A stretch of DNA of 64,000 nt from Basilea psittacipulmonis DSM 24701 (lineage in GTDB: Bacteria; Pseudomonadota; Gammaproteobacteria; Burkholderiales; Burkholderiaceae_B). Shown here piece by piece: positions 36,669 through 47,631 of the stretch (position 1 is the first letter of the stretch; the number at the start of each line of letters is the position of its first letter). The stretch spans positions 1,116,001-1,180,000 of the forward strand of contig NZ_CP009238.1 in assembly GCF_000743945.1 (NCBI RefSeq), written 5' to 3'. The position numbers were made by a program, and so were the translations under genes. The notes under the pieces were generated by a model. That model was not told the origin of the DNA. It did no database searches and worked only from the letters and a program-made list of their open reading frames with translations.

Positions 36669-37637
36669 ATGAAAAAACAAAGAATATATCTAAGAATACC
36701 TAATTGGATAGGCGATGTCTGTATGTCACTTCCCTCAATAGAAGCACTCATACAAGAAAATATCGAATTAGTCATCTGTGCAAAACCTTGGGCAAAAGAA
36801 CTTTTAAGCACCCTTAACTACACAGATTTTATTGAATTAAACGGGGAAATTATTCACGATTTTACAAAAATTGCTCGCCATCTAAAAGAAAACCCTTGTG
36901 AACGCCCTCTTGCCTTGACATTACCTCATTCTTTGACCAGTGCCATCACCTTTAAAGCCGCTAAACTCAAAACTGCTGGATTTAAGGCTCAAGGTAGAAG
37001 TTTGTTACTGAGCTGGCGATTTAACATGAACCGACAAGTACATCGAGTGCAATGCTGGTATGAATTGGTCAAAAAGACCATCGAGACATGGAAAAAAATG
37101 GGAATAAATCTTAGCTCTCCGCCTGAACTTAACGACTATATTCCCTACACCATTAACCCCCAATCCCTACAAGAGGCTCAGCTCATACAGGAAACCTACC
37201 AACTTAAAGATTTTATTCTTATCGCCCCCACAGCAACTGGCAAACACAAAGGCAAGGACAAGAATTGGCCCTATTATCACGAACTGACACAAATGCTCCA
37301 AGCACAGGGATATACCGTTGCCGTGTCCGTTCCTGAAAAAGAACTAAGCATTGCAAAAGCTCACGCTCCGACGGCTTTATTTTTGCCCTCAATAAAATTA
37401 AGTACCTATATTGCATTAACGAGTTTAGCAAAATTAGTTATCTGCAATGATTCAGGTGTCGCTCATCTGTGCAGTCTTAGCCAAACACCGCAGTTAACCA
37501 TGATCGGTGTCACGGATCCAAGTATTACAGCACCTTGGACTCCTCACAAATATTTAATGGGATCCTCACAAGGCTGGGCCAGTGCCCAAGACGTTTACCA
37601 AAAAGCTCTAACACTCTTACCCCCTCATCATGAGTAG
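36669..37637 (+). CDS. glycosyltransferase family 9 (heptosyltransferase-like)
   Basis: 322 aa with the GT9 fold. The N-terminal IPNWIGDVCMSLPSIEAL matches WaaF/WaaC (R-x-P-x-WIGD). The second domain has PTATGKHKGKDKNWP, where ADP-heptose-binding K/R residues lie, and the closing ICNDSGVAHL (typical D-S/T-G-x-x-H). It probably adds heptose to the LPS inner core in the cytosol; whether it is WaaF, WaaC or another core enzyme is open. It is divergent from msbA and overlaps the YdcF-type gene by 8 bp. Confidence 0.87.
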   Translation: MKKQRIYLRIPNWIGDVCMSLPSIEALIQENIELVICAKPWAKELLSTLNYTDFIELNGEIIHDFTKIARHLKENPCERPLALTLPHSLTSAITFKAAKLKTAGFKAQGRSLLLSWRFNMNRQVHRVQCWYELVKKTIETWKKMGINLSSPPELNDYIPYTINPQSLQEAQLIQETYQLKDFILIAPTATGKHKGKDKNWPYYHELTQMLQAQGYTVAVSVPEKELSIAKAHAPTALFLPSIKLSTYIALTSLAKLVICNDSGVAHLCSLSQTPQLTMIGVTDPSITAPWTPHKYLMGSSQGWASAQDVYQKALTLLPPHHE

Positions 37638-38388
37638 TTTGCTTGTTTTTCTCATTCCACCCGTTAACCTTGCCGTTATCCTATTAGGTTTGGCCTGTTT
37701 GTGTTTACTTTGCAAAAGAAAAAAAATAGGGATTGGATTGGGATTATTTGGGGCTTTATGGGCGTTAATCTGGAGCTTACCCTATACATCCATTATGACG
37801 GGAGCTTATCTTGAAAATCTATACCCCCATAAAGACATTCAAGATATTACTGCAGCACAGGCAATTGTCGTATTAGGTGGCAACACCGCTGCCAACCGTG
37901 TGAATTGGTTTGATGACTTACCAGAAGAAACATTTAGTCGCGTTCAACGAGCGGCGGAAATTTATCACGCTGGCAAAGCACCGATTATTATTGTTTCAGG
38001 AGGCACCACTTCGGGGGTCGTCAGCGAAGCACAAGTCATGGCCCAAAGACTCAAATCCCTTGGCGTGCCATCGTCTGCGATTATTAAAGAAGAAAAAAGC
38101 ACCACCACGTATGAAAATGCCAAATACACGGCCAGTATCCTCAAAGAACAGCACATTCATCACATCATTTTAGTGACATCAGCACTTCATATGCCTAGGT
38201 CCTATCATGTATTTTCCAAATATCCGATTCAGATTGAAATCGCTTCCAATCCCAATCAAATTGATATTAGCTATAACGTGCCCGTTTCTTTTTATTTTTT
38301 ACCCAATGAACGGGCCTTATACGCTAGCCGAACCATCATTAAAGAATATATAGCTTGGTTTGTTTATCGTTTTAGAAATTGGATCTAA
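37630..38388 (+). CDS. YdcF/ElyC family protein (DUF218)
   Basis: 252 aa with two N-terminal membrane spans (about 5-25 and 33-52) and a periplasmic DUF218 domain. Landmarks are AIVVLGGNTAANRV, IIVSGGTTSGVVSEAQVMAQRL, EEKSTTTYENA and VTSALHMPRSYHVF. E. coli ElyC and SanA of this family affect envelope and peptidoglycan integrity. It overlaps the heptosyltransferase gene, which supports an envelope role. It converges on dnaE with a 15-bp gap, in which no terminator is seen. Confidence 0.88.
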   Translation: MSSLLVFLIPPVNLAVILLGLACLCLLCKRKKIGIGLGLFGALWALIWSLPYTSIMTGAYLENLYPHKDIQDITAAQAIVVLGGNTAANRVNWFDDLPEETFSRVQRAAEIYHAGKAPIIIVSGGTTSGVVSEAQVMAQRLKSLGVPSSAIIKEEKSTTTYENAKYTASILKEQHIHHIILVTSALHMPRSYHVFSKYPIQIEIASNPNQIDISYNVPVSFYFLPNERALYASRTIIKEYIAWFVYRFRNWI

Positions 38389-38403
38389 TCGCTTCTAACC
38401 TCT

Positions 38404-41400
38404 TTAAATATAGTTAATTTTATAAACCAAACCACTATTATGTAACTGTTCTAATGCAGGCTCACTTATTGACGCTTTAAACCCGTTTAAAGACAATTCA
38501 CAAACAAAATCTTGATGGGAGACCTGAACAGACACAGGCAGATGACCTGGATGTTTTTTGGCCCATTTTTTGAAACTATCCAACTGCTTCGTATCGTGAA
38601 TCTCGACAGTAAGATAACGTGCATACTCATTTCTTAATGCCTCAAGCGTCATTAAACTCATGATGGCGACTCGAATAGTGCCATTGTATTCAGACACCTT
38701 AACATTAGCGATCAACAAAGATTCTTTTTGTAAGATTTCTTTGTTCATCAAATATAAATCTTCTTTGATAGAGGCTTCAATCGTTTGTGTGCCATCATTC
38801 AGTATCAAAATATAAACATGTCCATTCCCGTCTTTTTTAGGAAACACGCGGATATCCTCGATCACCCCTGCAATCATCACCGACGACATGGGTTTATTTA
38901 ACTTTTGTAAAGACGTTGGAATAACTCGGCGGATTTCATCTCTCCAAATATCAAAAAGATGGTAACTAAAATGAAAGCCCAAAACAATTTTTTCATGTTC
39001 CAATAACTCTTTCATTGTCCAAGGTCGGTGGTCTTTAACCATATTATGTACCACCATGTGTGAGTCATCTGGGAATAAACTATCTTGCATACTATTTTGA
39101 TGACTTTGGACAGCCGCTTCTAAACAAGATGATACAGAGGCCAACACCGCCGCACGATTCGGATCAATGCTATCAAATGCCCCTGCTTTAACCAAGTTTT
39201 CAATCATTCTACGATTCATCACTTGTTTATCTAAACGACAACAAAAATCATATAAATCTTTATAAGGGCCATTTTTCTTACGTTCCGCCACAATATACTC
39301 CATGGCCCCTTCACCAGCACCTTTAATCGCTCCCAAACCATAACGAATGGTTCGAGGCGATAAGCCTTTTTTAGTAAATTCATCTTCTACAGGCTTAAAC
39401 ATATAGTCTGATTCATTAATATCGACGGGTAGTATTCTTAGGCCATTGGCAATGGAATCGACGATAAAGTTTTGCATGGAATCTGTTGAGTCCATTTCAG
39501 ATGAAATAGTCGCAGCCATAAACTCTGCTGGGTAATGAACTTTCATCCATGCGGTTTGCCAAGCTAATAAGGCGTAAGCAGCTGAGTGTGATTTGTTAAA
39601 ACCATAGCCAGCAAATTTTTCCATCAAGTCAAACAGCTTAACGGCTAAATCGCGATCATAGCCTTTTTTGACCGCCCCTTCTTGGAATATTTCTCTTTGT
39701 TTGGCCATTTCTTCAGGCTTTTTCTTACCCATCGCACGACGAAGCAAATCGGCCCCACCCAAGCTATATCCACCGATAATTTGGGAAATCAACATAACTT
39801 GTTCTTGGTAAACAATCACACCGTAAGTACTTGATAAGGTGCTTTCTAAGTCCTTATGGAAGTAATCGATTTCCGCTCTACCATGTTTACGGTTGACAAA
39901 GTCAGTCACCATACCAGAATCTAAGGGCCCCGGTCTAAACAAAGCACATACCGCAATAATATCTTCAAAGGTACTCGGTTGTAACTCTTTTAAAAGCTTT
40001 TTCATCCCACGCGATTCTAGCTGAAACACAGCAGTCGTATTGCCCGATGATAAGAGATCAAATGTCGCTTTATCATCGACTGGAATAGACAATAAATCAA
40101 AATCTTTGGCAGCTGGATTAAAGGCTTTAATATAGGCAACGGCCCATTCTAGAATCGTTAAGTTACGTAAGCCTAAAAAGTCAAACTTCACCAAACCAAC
40201 GTCTTCCACATCTCCTTTATCGTACTGTGAAATCACGCTATCATCATGTCCTGGCTGACAGTATAAAGGACAAAAATCGGTTAATTTACCAGGAGCAATT
40301 AACACACCTCCTGCGTGCATACCCACATTTCGAGTCAAGCCTTCAAGAGGAATGGAGGCATCCACTAGAGATTTAATCTGCTCATCTTGCTCATACATTC
40401 TCTTAAATTCAGGCAACTCTTTTAAAGCCCTTTCCAAAGACCAAGGATTGGCGGGATCTTGTGGAATGATTTTTGAGACATAATCACATAAGCTATAAGG
40501 TAAATCTAAGACCCTACCTACATCTCGAACAACCGCCTTAGCACCCAGCGTACCAAACGTGGCGATCTGCGATACCGCGTCTCGACCATAACGTTCTTTG
40601 ACATATTCGATCACGCGATCGCGATTTGCCTTACAAAAGTCCACGTCAAAGTCGGGCATGGAAACACGTTCTGGGTTCAAAAATCGTTCAAAAAGTAAGT
40701 CATATTTCAATGGATCCAAATCCGTGATCCCCAGAGAATAAGCCACTAAAGAGCCTGCTCCCGATCCGCGACCAGGTCCGACTGGCACCTGATTATTTTT
40801 TGCCCAGTTAATGAAATCTTGAACGATCAAGAAGTAGCCAGGGAACTTCATTTTAATAATGACATCACATTCATTATTTAATCGTTCAACGTAAACAGGA
40901 CGTTTTTCATTTCTTTCTTTTTCATCAGGATATAACTGAATCAGGCGTTTTTCCAATCCTTGCATGGAAAGCGTTCTTAAATAATCATCTAAGGTTTCTC
41001 CATTAGGCGTTGGAAAAATAGGTAATTGGGGGTTCCCCAACTCAATCGTGACATTACAACGTTTTGCAATCTCTATCGTATTGTCAATAGCACTAGGAAT
41101 ATCGTGAAACAGTGCTTTCATCTCTTCTGTACTTTTGAGATATTGTTCTGGTATAAAGCAACGTTCACGTTTTGGATCGGCTAAAAGATAAGAACCTAAA
41201 ATACAATATTTAATTTCGTGTGATGTAAATTCTTCTTTTTCTAAAAATTGGACGGGATGAGTTGCCACCACAGGAATATCCGTTTCACTGGCCAACTGAC
41301 AAGCCGCCTGAACATAGACTTCATCATCGTCAAACCCTGCTCGTTGCAACTCAATATAGAAATCATCACCAAACTCTTTTTTCCATGCTAAGGCCAGTGT

Positions 41401-41841
41401 TTTAGCTTGTTCATACTTTCCACTCATTAACAAATGGCCTATTTCACCATGTTTGCCACCCGATAAAAGAATCAATCCACGATATTTTTTCAGCCATTCT
41501 TTGCAAATTTCAGCATGATCTTTACGTACATTATTTAGCCATGCTTGGGAAATCAATTCACACAAGCTATGATAGCCTTCTTTATTTTTAGCAATAGCCA
41601 ATAATCGATGCGGATTGGCTAAGTCTTCTTCATTTTCAACGATTAAATCACAAGCAACGATAGGTTTGATTCCCGCTTTTCTGGCTGCTTTATAAAGTTT
41701 AATAAAACCAAATAAATTCATTTGATCACTTAATGCAATCGCGGGTTGCTCAAAAGATTCTAACTTTTTAATCAAATGAGGAATATTAACAATACCATCT
41801 ACAATCGAATACTCTGAGTGAAGTCTTAAATGAACAAACAT
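38404..41841 (-). CDS. dnaE: DNA polymerase III subunit alpha
   Basis: Replicative polymerase, 1145 aa, usual DnaE1 length. The N-terminal PHP domain starts MFVHLRLHSEYSIVDG. The catalytic aspartates of the C-family palm are in MPDFDVDF (about 395-402). Thumb and fingers follow, then the beta-clamp region and OB fold (VMIAGVIEDIRVF near 990). The ribosome site is weak. In the 95 bp between hrpA and dnaE I see no terminator. The name DnaE1 is supported by a complete PHP-to-OB layout and by the absence of imuA/imuB neighbours. Confidence 0.98.
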   Translation of the reverse strand: MFVHLRLHSEYSIVDGIVNIPHLIKKLESFEQPAIALSDQMNLFGFIKLYKAARKAGIKPIVACDLIVENEEDLANPHRLLAIAKNKEGYHSLCELISQAWLNNVRKDHAEICKEWLKKYRGLILLSGGKHGEIGHLLMSGKYEQAKTLALAWKKEFGDDFYIELQRAGFDDDEVYVQAACQLASETDIPVVATHPVQFLEKEEFTSHEIKYCILGSYLLADPKRERCFIPEQYLKSTEEMKALFHDIPSAIDNTIEIAKRCNVTIELGNPQLPIFPTPNGETLDDYLRTLSMQGLEKRLIQLYPDEKERNEKRPVYVERLNNECDVIIKMKFPGYFLIVQDFINWAKNNQVPVGPGRGSGAGSLVAYSLGITDLDPLKYDLLFERFLNPERVSMPDFDVDFCKANRDRVIEYVKERYGRDAVSQIATFGTLGAKAVVRDVGRVLDLPYSLCDYVSKIIPQDPANPWSLERALKELPEFKRMYEQDEQIKSLVDASIPLEGLTRNVGMHAGGVLIAPGKLTDFCPLYCQPGHDDSVISQYDKGDVEDVGLVKFDFLGLRNLTILEWAVAYIKAFNPAAKDFDLLSIPVDDKATFDLLSSGNTTAVFQLESRGMKKLLKELQPSTFEDIIAVCALFRPGPLDSGMVTDFVNRKHGRAEIDYFHKDLESTLSSTYGVIVYQEQVMLISQIIGGYSLGGADLLRRAMGKKKPEEMAKQREIFQEGAVKKGYDRDLAVKLFDLMEKFAGYGFNKSHSAAYALLAWQTAWMKVHYPAEFMAATISSEMDSTDSMQNFIVDSIANGLRILPVDINESDYMFKPVEDEFTKKGLSPRTIRYGLGAIKGAGEGAMEYIVAERKKNGPYKDLYDFCCRLDKQVMNRRMIENLVKAGAFDSIDPNRAAVLASVSSCLEAAVQSHQNSMQDSLFPDDSHMVVHNMVKDHRPWTMKELLEHEKIVLGFHFSYHLFDIWRDEIRRVIPTSLQKLNKPMSSVMIAGVIEDIRVFPKKDGNGHVYILILNDGTQTIEASIKEDLYLMNKEILQKESLLIANVKVSEYNGTIRVAIMSLMTLEALRNEYARYLTVEIHDTKQLDSFKKWAKKHPGHLPVSVQVSHQDFVCELSLNGFKASISEPALEQLHNSGLVYKINYI

Positions 41842-41936
41842 AGCACTACCAAATTTTTATCGGGACAAACTTATATTTTAAAGGATTATGACCAGCACCT
41901 ATCATGAATTTTGTAAATACTGACATTATCCGTCTA

Positions 41937-44900
41937 TTAAGCTAAACCGAGACTCTCCCACATTTTGTATAAACGTTTTACCGACACTGGCATCGGCGTT
42001 TTTAACTCTTGTGCAAACAACATCACTCTTAACTCTTGCAACATAAAGAAAAAAGTCTCTAGATGGTCATCTACCCTACCTTTGAGCATTTGTTTTTTAC
42101 GTCCATACATTTGCCATAAAGGTTTTAATTCTGACATTAGTTTTTGGTCTCTTGCGGGATCTTGTTTGATTTTGTCGATACGTCTTAGCGTAGCTTGCAA
42201 ATAACGCGGGAGATGTTTTATTTGCTCAAATGGTGTACTGGATAAAAAGCCTTTAAACACCAGCAATTTCAAATTTTCACTTATATCTTCTTGTGCCTGA
42301 GTAAAGGCTTTAATGGAAGATATATTTTTTTGAACCATCGCATAATCATTTAAGATCGTCAAGGTTAATTTTGCGACTTCTTGAATGAACAGCCCCAAAC
42401 GCTGTTTGATTTCCATGATTTTTAATTGAAAACTTTCTTCATCATGAGGCAAGGATTCTCCCCATCCTAAATGTTTTAATGCGGCATCTAAAATATCTTC
42501 TTTTAAGTCATCCAAAGTCCCAAAAGACAAATACAACATACCTAATTTGTCTTGTTGAGGGATTTGTTTTAATAACCCTTTGATTTGATCTTTTAAAGCA
42601 AGTTTATACAATCTTAGCAAGCCTTTTTGATGTGCGATCATTGCCTGTGCTTGTTCATCAAACACATCCATTTGACAATGATCACCATGATCGACCAAGG
42701 CTGCATAACCCATTAGGGTTTGGTGATTTTTCTGGATTTCTAAGATCTCTGGCATCGCCCCAAAATCCCATGTCACAATACGATCTTTTTTAATCTTATC
42801 CAAGTCAGACTGTTTATGAACAAGCTGTTGCAGACTTTCACGTGCCAAATGACCATGAGTCGCTTTTAACATATCCAGATGTCTTCCAGCCGATAGCATG
42901 CGTCCGTGTTCATCAACAATTTTAAAATTCATAAAACAATGAGGTGGCAAGCTTGATTCTTGGAAATCATGCACAGTGACGTGAATTCGTTTCTTCTCGT
43001 AAATATCATCACATAATGCTTGCACCAATGATTTATCCATTTTTAAATCTTGCTGATCAAAATACTGATGATAAAAATTTTCCGCGTAATCGGGTAGCGG
43101 TACACAAGACTTTCTTAATTTCTGGGGCAATGATTTTAATAAGGCCAATACTTTTTCTTTTAGCATCCCCGGTACTAACCAAGTACAAGGTTTATCCGAT
43201 AGTTGATTTAAGGCATAAACAGGAACGGTAGCCGTGACACCATCTTTGGGAGAGCCCGGCTCAAAATGATAACTTAACGAGAGTTTGAGTTCGCCTAAAT
43301 TTAATTTTTTGGGAAATGTTTCACTGGTAATCCCTTGTGCGTCATGACGCATCAAATCTTCTTTACTCAGCAATAATGTTTTCTTTTGTTCCTCATTTAA
43401 CTGTTTATACCATCTTTCTAACGCAACTGTTTTATGGATATGTGAGGGAATTTTTTCCTTATAAAAATTCAAAATTAAGGCATCATCCACCAAAATATCC
43501 TGTCTGCGAGAGCGATGTTCCAAACGCTCAACTTCATCGATAATTTTCTGATTATGTTTTAAAAACGGCAAGTTTGTTTGTATATCTCCCGTCATCAATG
43601 CGTCGCGTATAAAGATTTCATGAGCCTGTTCAATATCGACGGGTTGTCTTTTTCTGCCTGTATAAATAGGTAATCCATACAAAGTGGCTCGTTCATTAAC
43701 CAGCACCTGACCTTGTTTAGCATACCATTGTGGATCGGAATAGTGTTTTTGTAACAAGTGTTCGCCAACTCCCTCTATCCACTTAGGATCAATATTAGCG
43801 ATACAACGGGCATACAATTTACTCGTCTCCACTAACTCAGAAGCCATAATCCACTTACCTGCTTTTTTTCTTAACGTTGATGAGGGATGTATCGTGAATT
43901 TGATACCTCTGGCACCTTGATAAGAGGCTTGTTGAGGAACCTCTTCCGTCAGTATTTTCAAACCCAAATTACCTAATAAGCCAGCCATTAAACTGGTATG
44001 AATCTGTTCATAGGTGGCTGCAAGCTCATTAACACGCCATCCTCGTTCTTTAATCAAAGTCAAAATCTGCGAATGTACATCATGCCACTCTCTTAATCTT
44101 AAAGAAGATAAAAAATTGTCTTTTAATTTTTGTTGTAATTTACGTTGAGAATCCTTGTGTTTAACCGCATCATGATACCAATCCCAGAGTTTTAAATAAC
44201 TCATAAATTCAGATTGATCATCTTGAAATTTAGCGTGTAGCTGTTGTGCCAAATCTCTCTGTTCTAGAGGACGTTCACGCGGATCTTGAATCGTTAATGC
44301 CGACGCAATCACCAAAACTTCTTTCAGACTTTGATTTTCCTTAGCCGCCAAGATCATTCTTCCCACTCTTGGGTCCAGCGGTAAACTGGATAAAACCTTA
44401 CCAATAGGGGTTAATTGATTCTTATCATTTAAGGCATTTAATTCACGAAGCTGAGCCATACCATCTGAAAAAGCTCGACGACTGGGCATTTGTATAAAAG
44501 GAAAACTTTCGACATCGTGAATCCTGAGTGCTTTCATTTGTAAGATAACGGAAGCTAACGAACTTCGCAAAATCTCTGGATCTGTAAATTCAGGGCGTTT
44601 CTCATAATCCTCTTCATCATAAAGTCGAATGCACACCCCTTCAGCCAGTCGTCCACAACGTCCACTTCTTTGTTTAGCCGATGCTTTACTAATCGGCTCA
44701 ATCTCAAGCTGTTCAACCTTATTTTTCAAAGAATATCGTTTGACTCGAGCTAAACCACTATCTATCACAAAACGAATACCTGGCACAGTCAAAGAAGTTT
44801 CTGCCACGTTAGTTGCCAAAATAATTCTACGTAACTGACTATCCACTTTAAAAATACGTTCCTGTTCTTGTTGGGATAATCTGGCATACAAAGGTAGAAT

Positions 44901-45695
44901 CAAGGCACCAGATAAATGATGTTTTTGCAAGGCTTGAGCAGCTTCTCGAATTTCACGTTCACCTGGCAAAAAAATCAAAATATCACCTGTTCCATGATGA
45001 ATACACTCATCCACCGCATCCACAATAGCATCCATCAAATCACGTTCTTCATCTGTTTCGCTTGCAGTGGTATCGGTTCCAAAATTAACAGGACGATAGC
45101 GAATTTCGACAGGATATAAACGACCCGATACCTCAATAATCGGCACTTTTTTATTATTTTCCTCAAAGTGCTGGGCAAAGCGTTGTGCATCAATCGTAGC
45201 AGAGGTCACAATTAATTTAAGATCACGACGTTTCTTTAATAAAGGTTTCAGAAATCCTAATAAGAAATCAATATTTAAACTGCGTTCATGAGCTTCATCG
45301 ATAATAATGGTGTCATAACGTTTTAACAGCGGATCATTTTGCAATTCAGCCAATAATATGCCATCTGTCATCAGCTTTATTTTGGTCTGTTCACTGCGTT
45401 TTTCATGAAACCGTATTTGATAGCCGACCCATTGACCTAATTCAGACTTCAATTCTGCAGCCAACCGTTTCGCCACTGAAGTCGCTGCTAGCCGTCTTGG
45501 TTGCGTATGGCCAATTATCTTTCCTTTTGCCCCTCTACCGATTTGCAGACATAGCTTAGGAATTTGTGTCGTTTTTCCAGAACCTGTTTCACCGCAAATA
45601 ACGACCACTTGATGAGTTTCAATCGCTATTCTAATTTCATCAAGCATCCCTACTACAGGCAAATTATCGTCATATTCTATCGTTGGTAACATCAT
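41937..45695 (-). CDS. hrpA: ATP-dependent RNA helicase HrpA
   Basis: DEAH-box helicase, about 1252 aa from the ATG at 45695; the longer frame to 45839 would run into the argA start and aligns with nothing. Motif I GETGSGKTTQIPK, II DEAHERSLN, III SATIDAQRF, VI QRSGRCGR. The long C-terminal part (HA2, OB fold, DUF3418) fits HrpA rather than HrpB. E. coli HrpA rescues stalled ribosomes and processes mRNA. Divergent from argA; no Shine-Dalgarno in front of either methionine at 45695/45692. Confidence 0.94.
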   Translation of the reverse strand: MMLPTIEYDDNLPVVGMLDEIRIAIETHQVVVICGETGSGKTTQIPKLCLQIGRGAKGKIIGHTQPRRLAATSVAKRLAAELKSELGQWVGYQIRFHEKRSEQTKIKLMTDGILLAELQNDPLLKRYDTIIIDEAHERSLNIDFLLGFLKPLLKKRRDLKLIVTSATIDAQRFAQHFEENNKKVPIIEVSGRLYPVEIRYRPVNFGTDTTASETDEERDLMDAIVDAVDECIHHGTGDILIFLPGEREIREAAQALQKHHLSGALILPLYARLSQQEQERIFKVDSQLRRIILATNVAETSLTVPGIRFVIDSGLARVKRYSLKNKVEQLEIEPISKASAKQRSGRCGRLAEGVCIRLYDEEDYEKRPEFTDPEILRSSLASVILQMKALRIHDVESFPFIQMPSRRAFSDGMAQLRELNALNDKNQLTPIGKVLSSLPLDPRVGRMILAAKENQSLKEVLVIASALTIQDPRERPLEQRDLAQQLHAKFQDDQSEFMSYLKLWDWYHDAVKHKDSQRKLQQKLKDNFLSSLRLREWHDVHSQILTLIKERGWRVNELAATYEQIHTSLMAGLLGNLGLKILTEEVPQQASYQGARGIKFTIHPSSTLRKKAGKWIMASELVETSKLYARCIANIDPKWIEGVGEHLLQKHYSDPQWYAKQGQVLVNERATLYGLPIYTGRKRQPVDIEQAHEIFIRDALMTGDIQTNLPFLKHNQKIIDEVERLEHRSRRQDILVDDALILNFYKEKIPSHIHKTVALERWYKQLNEEQKKTLLLSKEDLMRHDAQGITSETFPKKLNLGELKLSLSYHFEPGSPKDGVTATVPVYALNQLSDKPCTWLVPGMLKEKVLALLKSLPQKLRKSCVPLPDYAENFYHQYFDQQDLKMDKSLVQALCDDIYEKKRIHVTVHDFQESSLPPHCFMNFKIVDEHGRMLSAGRHLDMLKATHGHLARESLQQLVHKQSDLDKIKKDRIVTWDFGAMPEILEIQKNHQTLMGYAALVDHGDHCQMDVFDEQAQAMIAHQKGLLRLYKLALKDQIKGLLKQIPQQDKLGMLYLSFGTLDDLKEDILDAALKHLGWGESLPHDEESFQLKIMEIKQRLGLFIQEVAKLTLTILNDYAMVQKNISSIKAFTQAQEDISENLKLLVFKGFLSSTPFEQIKHLPRYLQATLRRIDKIKQDPARDQKLMSELKPLWQMYGRKKQMLKGRVDDHLETFFFMLQELRVMLFAQELKTPMPVSVKRLYKMWESLGLA

Positions 45696-45800
45696 ATTTG
45701 ATTTATTTTTTCTAAACACACTATTATCCCATAGACTATAATCTTGGTAAAATAGGCAACTTAAAATCTGTTCAATGACGTTTTTATGGGAATCTCTGTC

Positions 45801-47192
45801 ATGACCAATCATTACCCTATTCAACCATCTACTGATCATGAAACCTTTTCTGCTGCGGATGCCCCCATATCATCACCGGCACAGTTCGTTCGTTGGTTTC
45901 GAGAGGTAGCACCGCATATTCACAACATTCGAGGAAAAACTTTTGTCATTGGTTTTGGAGGCGATCTCATCAAAGCAGGACGACTTCATGCTTTGGTCAA
46001 CGACTTATCGCTACTGAATTCATTAGGGGTTAGATTGGTGTTAGTTCATGGCTCTAGACCTCAATCAAATGAACAAATGGAGATCAAAGGGTTAACGCCC
46101 ATTTTTAATAAAAAACCTCACCCCATTGATGAACAGGCGTTTGAGTGTGCCAAAGAAGCAGCAGGCGAAATCCGCTTAGATATTGAAGCCGCCTTTAGTC
46201 GCGGATTACCCAATACACCTATGTCAAACTCTCATATTTTGGTGGTTTCAGGTAATTTTATTACTGCTAAACCTCAAGGTATTATCGATGGCATTGATTA
46301 CCAATACATGGGCGTTGTTCGCAAAGTAGATGTCGAAGCCATCAACCGTGCATTAGGCCCTAATTCTATTGTCTTACTGTCACCTATTGGATTTTCGCCT
46401 ACAGGTGATGCGTTCAATGTCGGTATGGAAGAAGTTGCCACTTCAGTCGCTAAAGCCATAAAAGCCGATCGTTTGGTCTTTTTAACACCTCCAAATATTT
46501 TATTAAGAGACGAGCAAAACGAGATTATTACCGAAATTCCTCGACCTGAAGCAGAAAAATTACTGAATGACATCACCGATGAAGAAGCAAAAATCTTTTT
46601 GAAATACGCTTCTGATGCCGTTAAAAATGGCGTAAAACGGGCCCACTTCATTCCTTTTGAAATCGATGGCGGATTGCTATTGGAGCATTTTACGCATGAT
46701 GGTGTTGGAACCATGGTAGTCGAGGACAAATTAGATGATTTGCGTCCTGCAGCGTTTAAAGATATTGGTGCCATTCTTCAACTTATCGAACCTTTAGAAG
46801 CAAATGGTACGCTTGTTCCCAGAGGCAGAAGCGTCATTGAACGAGACCTCAAATACTTCACCGTGCTAGAACATGATGGCGTGGTATATGGATGCGTTTC
46901 TTTAATTCCTTACCCAGAATCCGATATGGCTGAAATGGCCTGTTTGATTATCAATCCAGAATGGCAAGGGCATGGTGAGGGCGAATTACTATTACATCAT
47001 ATTGAACATAAAGCTAGGGCACTCGGTATCAAAAAACTATTTGTGCTAACGACCCAAACATCACATTGGTTTGTTAAACGCGGATTTGTCAAAGGCACTA
47101 TTTCTGATTTGCCAAAGCCCAAACAAGCTGTGTACAATCACTCTCGAAACAGTCTAATTTTTATTAAACAACTTATGAAGGAAATATCATGA
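45801..47192 (+). CDS. argA: amino-acid N-acetyltransferase (N-acetylglutamate synthase)
   Basis: First step of arginine synthesis. 463 aa from the ATG at 45801 (five codons after the first ATG). An amino-acid-kinase-like domain (about 45-300; [23 protein letters not shown]) binds the regulator arginine; a GNAT domain (about 320-460; [15 protein letters not shown]) binds acetyl-CoA. Such fusion is the ArgA type found in E. coli and betaproteobacteria. Its ATGA overlap with yggX means coupled translation. Confidence 0.93.
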   Translation: MTNHYPIQPSTDHETFSAADAPISSPAQFVRWFREVAPHIHNIRGKTFVIGFGGDLIKAGRLHALVNDLSLLNSLGVRLVLVHGSRPQSNEQMEIKGLTPIFNKKPHPIDEQAFECAKEAAGEIRLDIEAAFSRGLPNTPMSNSHILVVSGNFITAKPQGIIDGIDYQYMGVVRKVDVEAINRALGPNSIVLLSPIGFSPTGDAFNVGMEEVATSVAKAIKADRLVFLTPPNILLRDEQNEIITEIPRPEAEKLLNDITDEEAKIFLKYASDAVKNGVKRAHFIPFEIDGGLLLEHFTHDGVGTMVVEDKLDDLRPAAFKDIGAILQLIEPLEANGTLVPRGRSVIERDLKYFTVLEHDGVVYGCVSLIPYPESDMAEMACLIINPEWQGHGEGELLLHHIEHKARALGIKKLFVLTTQTSHWFVKRGFVKGTISDLPKPKQAVYNHSRNSLIFIKQLMKEIS

Positions 47193-47461
47193 CAAGAATG
47201 GTTCACTGCGTAAAACTCAAAAAAGAAGCTGAAGGACTAGCTGCTCCACCCTATCCTGGTGAAATTGGTGTTCGCATTTGGCGTGAAATTTCAAAAGAAG
47301 CGTGGATGCAATGGATACAGGTCCAAACGCGTTTAGTTAACGAAAATCGTCTTAATCTTGCTGATTCCCGTGCCAGAAAATATTTATTACAACAAATGGA
47401 AAACTATCTATTTGGTGGTGCGGAGGTAGAAGCACAAGGTTACGTTCCCCCTTCTCAGTAA
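47189..47461 (+). CDS. yggX: Fe(2+)-trafficking / oxidative damage protection protein
   Basis: 90-aa YggX, described as protecting iron-sulfur clusters from superoxide and supporting iron traffic. The sequence starts [16 protein letters not shown] with the conserved cysteine and ends [16 protein letters not shown], both family-invariant. It overlaps argA by 4 bp and is followed by a terminator. The argA-yggX pairing is known in other Burkholderiales. Confidence 0.95.
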   Translation: MTRMVHCVKLKKEAEGLAAPPYPGEIGVRIWREISKEAWMQWIQVQTRLVNENRLNLADSRARKYLLQQMENYLFGGAEVEAQGYVPPSQ

Positions 47462-47466
47462 ATTTT

Positions 47467-47492
47467 AAGCGGTCATTCAGACCGCTTTTTTG
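47467..47492 (+). terminator. rho-independent terminator of argA-yggX
   Basis: AAGCGGTC (47467-47474) / GACCGCTT (47480-47487), 5-nt loop, TTTTTTG tail. It begins 5 bp after the stop codon. Confidence 0.9.
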
Positions 47493-47527
47493 TTTCGCTG
47501 TATCAGCATTAACATCGCTACGCCTTT

Positions 47528-47619
47528 AAGCTTATCGTGTACTGTTCAACATCAGCCAGAACAACCCGTTGAGCATGAAGTTAGTACTTCCAAGCTTATC
47601 GTTTATGCTTCAACATCAG
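47528..47619. repeat. two-copy 28-bp direct repeat
   Basis: AAGCTTATCGT...CAACATCAG at 47528-47555 and 47592-47619 (24 of 28 identical, 64 bp apart). It lies in the gap between yggX and phoU; no frame is carried. The gap is otherwise without supported features except the terminators. Confidence 0.8.
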
Positions 47620-47631
47620 TACTTAACACAG

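Noticed and set aside
47467..47487. DNA uptake sequence (AAGCGGTC resembles a Pasteurellaceae uptake core)
   Set aside because: The host looks betaproteobacterial and the copies are simply arms of transcription terminators.
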